This document shows, in pieces, positions 6,258 through 9,195 of a stretch of 9,195 nt of DNA. This DNA is from Actinomycetales bacterium UBA1416. GTDB taxonomy: Bacteria > Actinomycetota > Actinomycetes > Actinomycetales > Actinomycetaceae. The stretch spans positions 1 to 9,195 of the forward strand of contig DBPQ01000154.1 of the NCBI GenBank assembly GCA_002304945.1, in the 5' to 3' direction. Under the pieces are notes generated by a model. It was not told the DNA's origin and did not search any database. It was given only the letters and a program-made list of their open reading frames with translations. The position numbers and the translations under genes are program-made. Positions within the stretch are counted from its first letter, which is position 1. Every line of letters starts with the position of its first letter.

Positions 6258-7069
6258 GTCCGCCCCTCCACCCGCTGCAGGATCTCCCGGGCGACCGTCT
6301 CCGGGTGTGTCTCGGGCAGCCAGTGGCCGGCATCGAGCTCCACGAAGCGGTAATCGCCCACCACGTTCTCGGCCGTCCGCTCCGCAGCGGCCCGGCCGAG
6401 CGCCGGATCGCGGCGCCCCCAGACGTACGTGGTGGGCACCCGGATCCGCCCCACCCCGCGCCGACCGAACGGCAGCGCGCGGTACCAGTTCAGTGGCCCG
6501 TTCAGCTCGCCGGGCCGGCTGAAGCGCCCCGCGTACCGCTCCACGTGTTCCTCCGGCAGGTCGGTGGACCGGTAGAAGTCACCGATCCGGCCCGCGACGG
6601 CCCGCTCCGGCAGCCCGGGCAGCTGGAAGGCGAGCATGTACCAGCTCCGGAAGGCCTGGCTGCCGAGCATCGCCCGGGTGAAGGCGGCGGGGTGCGGAGT
6701 CGAGAGCGCCACGAGGCTCGCCACCCGCTCGTGGTGCCACGCGGCCAGTGCCCAGGCGACGCCCGCGCCCCAGTCGTGCCCCACCACGTGCGCCCGCTCC
6801 ACCCCCGCGGCGTCCAGGAGCGCGATGGCGTCCGCCGCCAACTCCTCCAGGCGGTACGCCCGCCGGCCGCCGGGACGGGCGCCGGGCGAGTAGCCGCGCT
6901 GGTGGGGGGCGAGAGTGCGCAGCCCGGCGGCGTGCAGCGCCGGGACGACACCGGCCCAGGCGGTGGCGTCCTGCGGGAAGCCGTGCAGGAGGAGGGCGGC
7001 GACGCGCGCATCCGCCGGCCCGCCGTCGGCCACCTCGAAGACCAGGCCGTCCCGCGTGAACCGTTCCAT
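6254..7069 (-). CDS. Alpha/beta hydrolase, epoxide-hydrolase type
   Basis: This 271-residue cytoplasmic alpha/beta hydrolase has the layout of epoxide hydrolases and haloalkane dehalogenases, in which an Asp nucleophile forms an ester intermediate that water then hydrolyses. The oxyanion-hole motif HGFPQ is at 29-33, the nucleophile Asp99 is in GHDWGAG, the likely acid Asp221 is in WGRRDPAL, and the base His249 is in DAGHWLPE. An Asp rather than Ser in the elbow separates it from lipases. A lid domain with several Tyr and Trp spans about 130-210. It starts at ATG 7069 without a convincing Shine-Dalgarno, but TAGGCT lies 6 nt upstream, suggesting a leaderless mRNA. It is the first gene of an operon with the SGNH esterase. 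Epoxide versus halide substrate cannot be settled from the sequence; epoxide hydrolase is more likely. Confidence 0.93.
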   Translation of the reverse strand: MERFTRDGLVFEVADGGPADARVAALLLHGFPQDATAWAGVVPALHAAGLRTLAPHQRGYSPGARPGGRRAYRLEELAADAIALLDAAGVERAHVVGHDWGAGVAWALAAWHHERVASLVALSTPHPAAFTRAMLGSQAFRSWYMLAFQLPGLPERAVAGRIGDFYRSTDLPEEHVERYAGRFSRPGELNGPLNWYRALPFGRRGVGRIRVPTTYVWGRRDPALGRAAAERTAENVVGDYRFVELDAGHWLPETHPETVAREILQRVEGRT

Positions 7070-7075
7070 CCCCCG

Positions 7076-7081
7076 AGCCTA
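7076..7081 (-). promoter_or_regulatory. Candidate -10 element for a leaderless transcript of the 6254-7069 gene
   Basis: On the minus strand this is TAGGCT, matching the actinobacterial TAnnnT -10, with exactly 6 nt before ATG 7069. That places the transcription start on or next to the start codon. No consensus -35 is visible 16-18 bp upstream. Confidence 0.45.
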
Positions 7082-7117
7082 ACCGCGCCCGGTGGGCTCT
7101 CCCGGCCGCTGCGCCGA

Positions 7118-7123
7118 TATCCT
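7118..7123 (+). promoter_or_regulatory. Candidate -10 element for a leaderless transcript of the 7130 gene
   Basis: TATCCT fits TAnnnT and ends 6 nt before ATG 7130. The sequence between it and the ATG (CCCTTC) has no Shine-Dalgarno, as expected for a leaderless gene. No clear -35 hexamer is seen. The mirror-image arrangement for the divergent gene strengthens the case. Confidence 0.5.
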
Positions 7124-7129
7124 CCCTTC

Positions 7130-8035
7130 ATGGCCGCACCGTCCGCCTCCCGCGAGCAGTCCGCGCTGCGACTGTCCCTCTCGGCGAGCGTGGTCATCGC
7201 AGTCGCCGCCATCACCTGGGGCCTGGTTGCCAACTCCCAGGTCATCCTCTTCGACGGCGCGTACACGCTCCTCGGGATGGCGCTGACAGGGCTGTCCATC
7301 GCGGCCGGGCGCGCGTCCCGCCGCGGCCCCACGGCGCGGTTCCCGTTCGGCCTGGAGGCGCTCGTGCCGCTCGCGGTGGCGGTCCAGGGCGTGGCCCTCC
7401 TCGGCACCATCGCCTACGCCGCCCTCGAGGCGGTGCGCACCATCCTCGACGGCGGGACCGAGGTGGCTCCCGCTGCCGTCGCCGGCTACGGCGCGCTCAC
7501 CGCGGTCGTCTCGCTGGCGGTGTACCGCCGCATGCGCACCGCGGACCCCACCTCCGACCTGCTGGACGCCGAGGCCCGGTCCTGGTGGGCGGGGCTGGTG
7601 CTGTCCGTGGTGGTCCTCGTCGGCGCCCTGGTGGCCCTCGGGTTGGCCGCCGCCGGGTGGGAGGGCGCCGGGCCGTACGTGGATCCGGCGCTCGTGCTGG
7701 TGGCCTGCGCGTTGCTGCTCCCGACGCCGCTGGGGATGCTGCGCACCACGGTCGTCGAGCTCCTGGAGGGCGCGCCGCCGGCGGCCGTGCTGGCGCCCGT
7801 CGAGGCTGCCCTCGCGGCGGTGCGGGCCGAGCACGGTCTGCCGGAGCCGATCCTCCGGGTGAGCAAGTTGGGCCGGAAGCTCTACGTGGAGGTGGACGAG
7901 GTGGTGCCCGACGGCGTGTGGGACGTGGCCGGCGAGGACCGGGTGCGGCGCGCCATGGCTGCGGCGCTCGAGCCCCTGCCGTACGACGTCTGGCTGAACG
8001 TCGAGCTCACCACGGACCCGGAGCTGGTGTTGTGA
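7130..8035 (+). CDS. CDF-like membrane protein with altered metal site
   Basis: This 301-residue integral membrane protein is built like cation diffusion facilitators, which exchange divalent metal ions for protons across the cytoplasmic membrane. Hydrophobic segments lie at about 15-35, 38-58, 77-98, 112-132, 154-175 and 183-198, followed by a ~90-residue cytoplasmic C-terminal domain with a ferredoxin-like look (ILRVSKLGRKLYVEVDEV). The usual two-plus-two metal ligands are mostly missing: helix 2 keeps Asp42 (LFDGAYT) but has Thr46 where the second Asp is expected, and the helix-5 equivalent DAEARSWWAG (146-155) has Ser151 and Gly155 in place of His and Asp. It may transport a different ion by another mechanism, or nothing. 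ATG 7130 fits the first membrane helix; longer upstream extensions would cross the divergent hydrolase gene. The stop overlaps the next gene's GTG. Confidence 0.85.
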   Translation: MAAPSASREQSALRLSLSASVVIAVAAITWGLVANSQVILFDGAYTLLGMALTGLSIAAGRASRRGPTARFPFGLEALVPLAVAVQGVALLGTIAYAALEAVRTILDGGTEVAPAAVAGYGALTAVVSLAVYRRMRTADPTSDLLDAEARSWWAGLVLSVVVLVGALVALGLAAAGWEGAGPYVDPALVLVACALLLPTPLGMLRTTVVELLEGAPPAAVLAPVEAALAAVRAEHGLPEPILRVSKLGRKLYVEVDEVVPDGVWDVAGEDRVRRAMAAALEPLPYDVWLNVELTTDPELVL

Positions 8036-9195
8036 TCCGCGAGACCCACCTGCGCGAGGCGCGCCAGACCGTCAAGCTCGGGCTCGTGAAGGTGGTCCAC
8101 GACCTCTTCCCGGACGAGGCGCTCCAGATCTCCTACTCCATCCTCGAGGGCGTGTTCTGCGGTCTCGACGACTCGGTCCTGTCCGTGCGCGAGGTCCGCG
8201 AGATCGAGCGTCGCCTGCGCGCCTGGGTGGCCGACGGCGCCCCCATCGAGGACCTCGGGCGTGCCGACGGCTACCACCGCTACCGGGTGGGCGACGTCGT
8301 GGCCCCGGTGCTGTACCCCGCCCAGCTCGACCCGGCCCGGGTGGAGCCGTTCGAGATCGTGCCCTTCTCCACCGGCTTCATCGTGGACATCGGGGACGTC
8401 GGGCGCGGCAGTGACCGCCCTCTCATCCCGCCCGTCCTCCTCGCGGAGGCGTTCGAGGCGAACCGGCGGTGGCTGGACACCCTGCGCCTCGAGCTGGTCG
8501 CCGACGTCAACCGCGAGATCCGTGCCCGCCGGGGGACCAAGCTCATCAACCTCGCCGAGGCGCTCCACGAGAAGGAGGTTGCCGAGATCGCGGACCGGAT
8601 CCTGCGGCAGCGGCGCGCACTGCGGGTCCTCCTGGTGGCCGGGCCGTCCTCCTCGGGGAAGACCACCTTCACCCAGCGGCTCTCCACCCAGCTCGAGGTG
8701 AACGGCCTCCGGCCCGTGGCCCTCTCCCTCGACGACTACTTCGTGGACCGCGAGCGCACCCCCCGCGACGCCGAGGGCCGGCTCGACTTCGACCGCCCCG
8801 ACGCCCTCGACCTGCCCCTGCTCCGCTCCCACGTGCACCGGCTGGTCGACGGCGCCCCGGTGGAGGTCCCGCGCTTCGACTTCGTCAGTGGCCTGCGGCT
8901 GCCCGCGACGGTGCCGTTGCAGCTCAGTGCCTCGGAGATCCTGGTCATCGAGGGGATCCACGCGCTCAATCCGGGGATCCTCAACCACCTGCCGCCCGGC
9001 TCAGCCTTCAAGGTGTACGTGAGCGCGCTGGGCGGGTTGAACATCGACCTCATCAACCGCGTGCCCACCACCGAGATCCGCCTGCTGCGCCGCCTCGTCC
9101 GCGACGACCGCACCCGCGGCATCGGCCCGGAGCAGACCCTCGCGCAGTGGGACAGCGTGCGGCGCGGGGAGGATACCTGGATTTTCCCCTATCAG
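8032..9195 (+). CDS. Uridine-kinase-like nucleoside kinase with N-terminal ThrRS-like domain (partial)
   Basis: 388 codons are present and the frame is open at the window edge. The kinase domain has Walker A GPSSSGKT (204-211), then SLDDYFVDRERTPRD, VIEGIHALNP (305-314), a PTTEIRLLRRLVRD helix and SVRRGE near the edge. These are hallmarks of the Udk/phosphoribulokinase-type nucleoside kinases that phosphorylate nucleosides with ATP or GTP. Residues 1-200 resemble the threonyl-tRNA-synthetase second-additional-domain-like region found before this kinase in bacterial ~550-residue homologues, including INLAEALHEKEVAEIADRIL just before the kinase. The TGS domain that usually precedes it is absent, and the ThrRS-like part looks shortened. 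GTG 8032 has GGAG 8 nt upstream and overlaps the stop of the CDF-like gene (GTGA), so both likely share one mRNA. The substrate could be uridine, cytidine or another nucleoside. Confidence 0.9.
   Translation, partial: MIRETHLREARQTVKLGLVKVVHDLFPDEALQISYSILEGVFCGLDDSVLSVREVREIERRLRAWVADGAPIEDLGRADGYHRYRVGDVVAPVLYPAQLDPARVEPFEIVPFSTGFIVDIGDVGRGSDRPLIPPVLLAEAFEANRRWLDTLRLELVADVNREIRARRGTKLINLAEALHEKEVAEIADRILRQRRALRVLLVAGPSSSGKTTFTQRLSTQLEVNGLRPVALSLDDYFVDRERTPRDAEGRLDFDRPDALDLPLLRSHVHRLVDGAPVEVPRFDFVSGLRLPATVPLQLSASEILVIEGIHALNPGILNHLPPGSAFKVYVSALGGLNIDLINRVPTTEIRLLRRLVRDDRTRGIGPEQTLAQWDSVRRGEDTWIFPYQ

Noticed and set aside
6305..7129. Upstream extension of the CDF-like gene frame to 6305
   Set aside because: It runs antisense through the alpha/beta hydrolase, has no motif, and the first membrane helix and TAnnnT element fit a start at 7130.
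1..9195. tRNA, rRNA or riboswitch
   Set aside because: No tRNA-like cloverleaf, rRNA stretch or recognisable riboswitch core was seen; the gaps between genes are short and explained above.

Overview
The window is very GC-rich DNA with almost exclusively G/C third codon positions, overlapping start/stop junctions (ATGA, GTGA), GTG starts, and TAnnnT hexamers placed 6 nt before start codons. Together with the protein families present, this points to a high-GC actinobacterium. I cannot name the genus. The left edge is accessory DNA and the rest reads as ordinary chromosomal genes.

Layout. (1) 1-166: the end of a CRISPR array, with two complete 36-bp repeats, one cut-off repeat and two spacers; no cas gene is visible. 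(2) 231-809 (-): a small serine recombinase right behind the array. Its upstream DNA (830-926) carries three copies of a CTTG(g)TGCAACA motif, a candidate recombination or regulatory site. (3) 907-1365 (-): a small Pro/Gly/Met-rich protein of unknown function, possibly cut short by the recombinase segment. (4) 1475-4537 (-): a 1020-residue protein that joins a HEAT-like N-terminus, a GT4-type glycosyltransferase and a GT1-type glycosyltransferase lacking its expected first ~30-40 residues. (5) 4561-5451 (+): a Cys-rich/pentapeptide-repeat protein interrupted by one in-frame TGA at 5119-5121. (6) 5412-7069 (-): a two-gene hydrolase operon, with an epoxide-hydrolase-type alpha/beta hydrolase followed by a membrane-anchored SGNH esterase, joined by an ATGA overlap. 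(7) 7130-9195 (+): a two-gene operon, with a CDF-like membrane protein that has lost most metal ligands followed by a uridine-kinase-like nucleoside kinase that runs off the window, joined by a GTGA overlap.

How the genes work together. The two short operons at the right diverge from a 60-bp region in which both ATGs have a TAnnnT hexamer exactly 6 nt upstream, suggesting leaderless transcripts in both directions. The glycosyltransferase and the Cys-rich gene diverge from a 23-bp gap holding a perfect 10-bp palindrome. The best leads are the in-frame TGA splitting the pentapeptide protein, the apparently truncated GT1 half of the triple fusion, the recombinase with motif repeats beside the CRISPR trailer, and the CDF-like protein without its canonical metal site. 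I do not see convincing evidence for a wholly new multi-gene system in this window.
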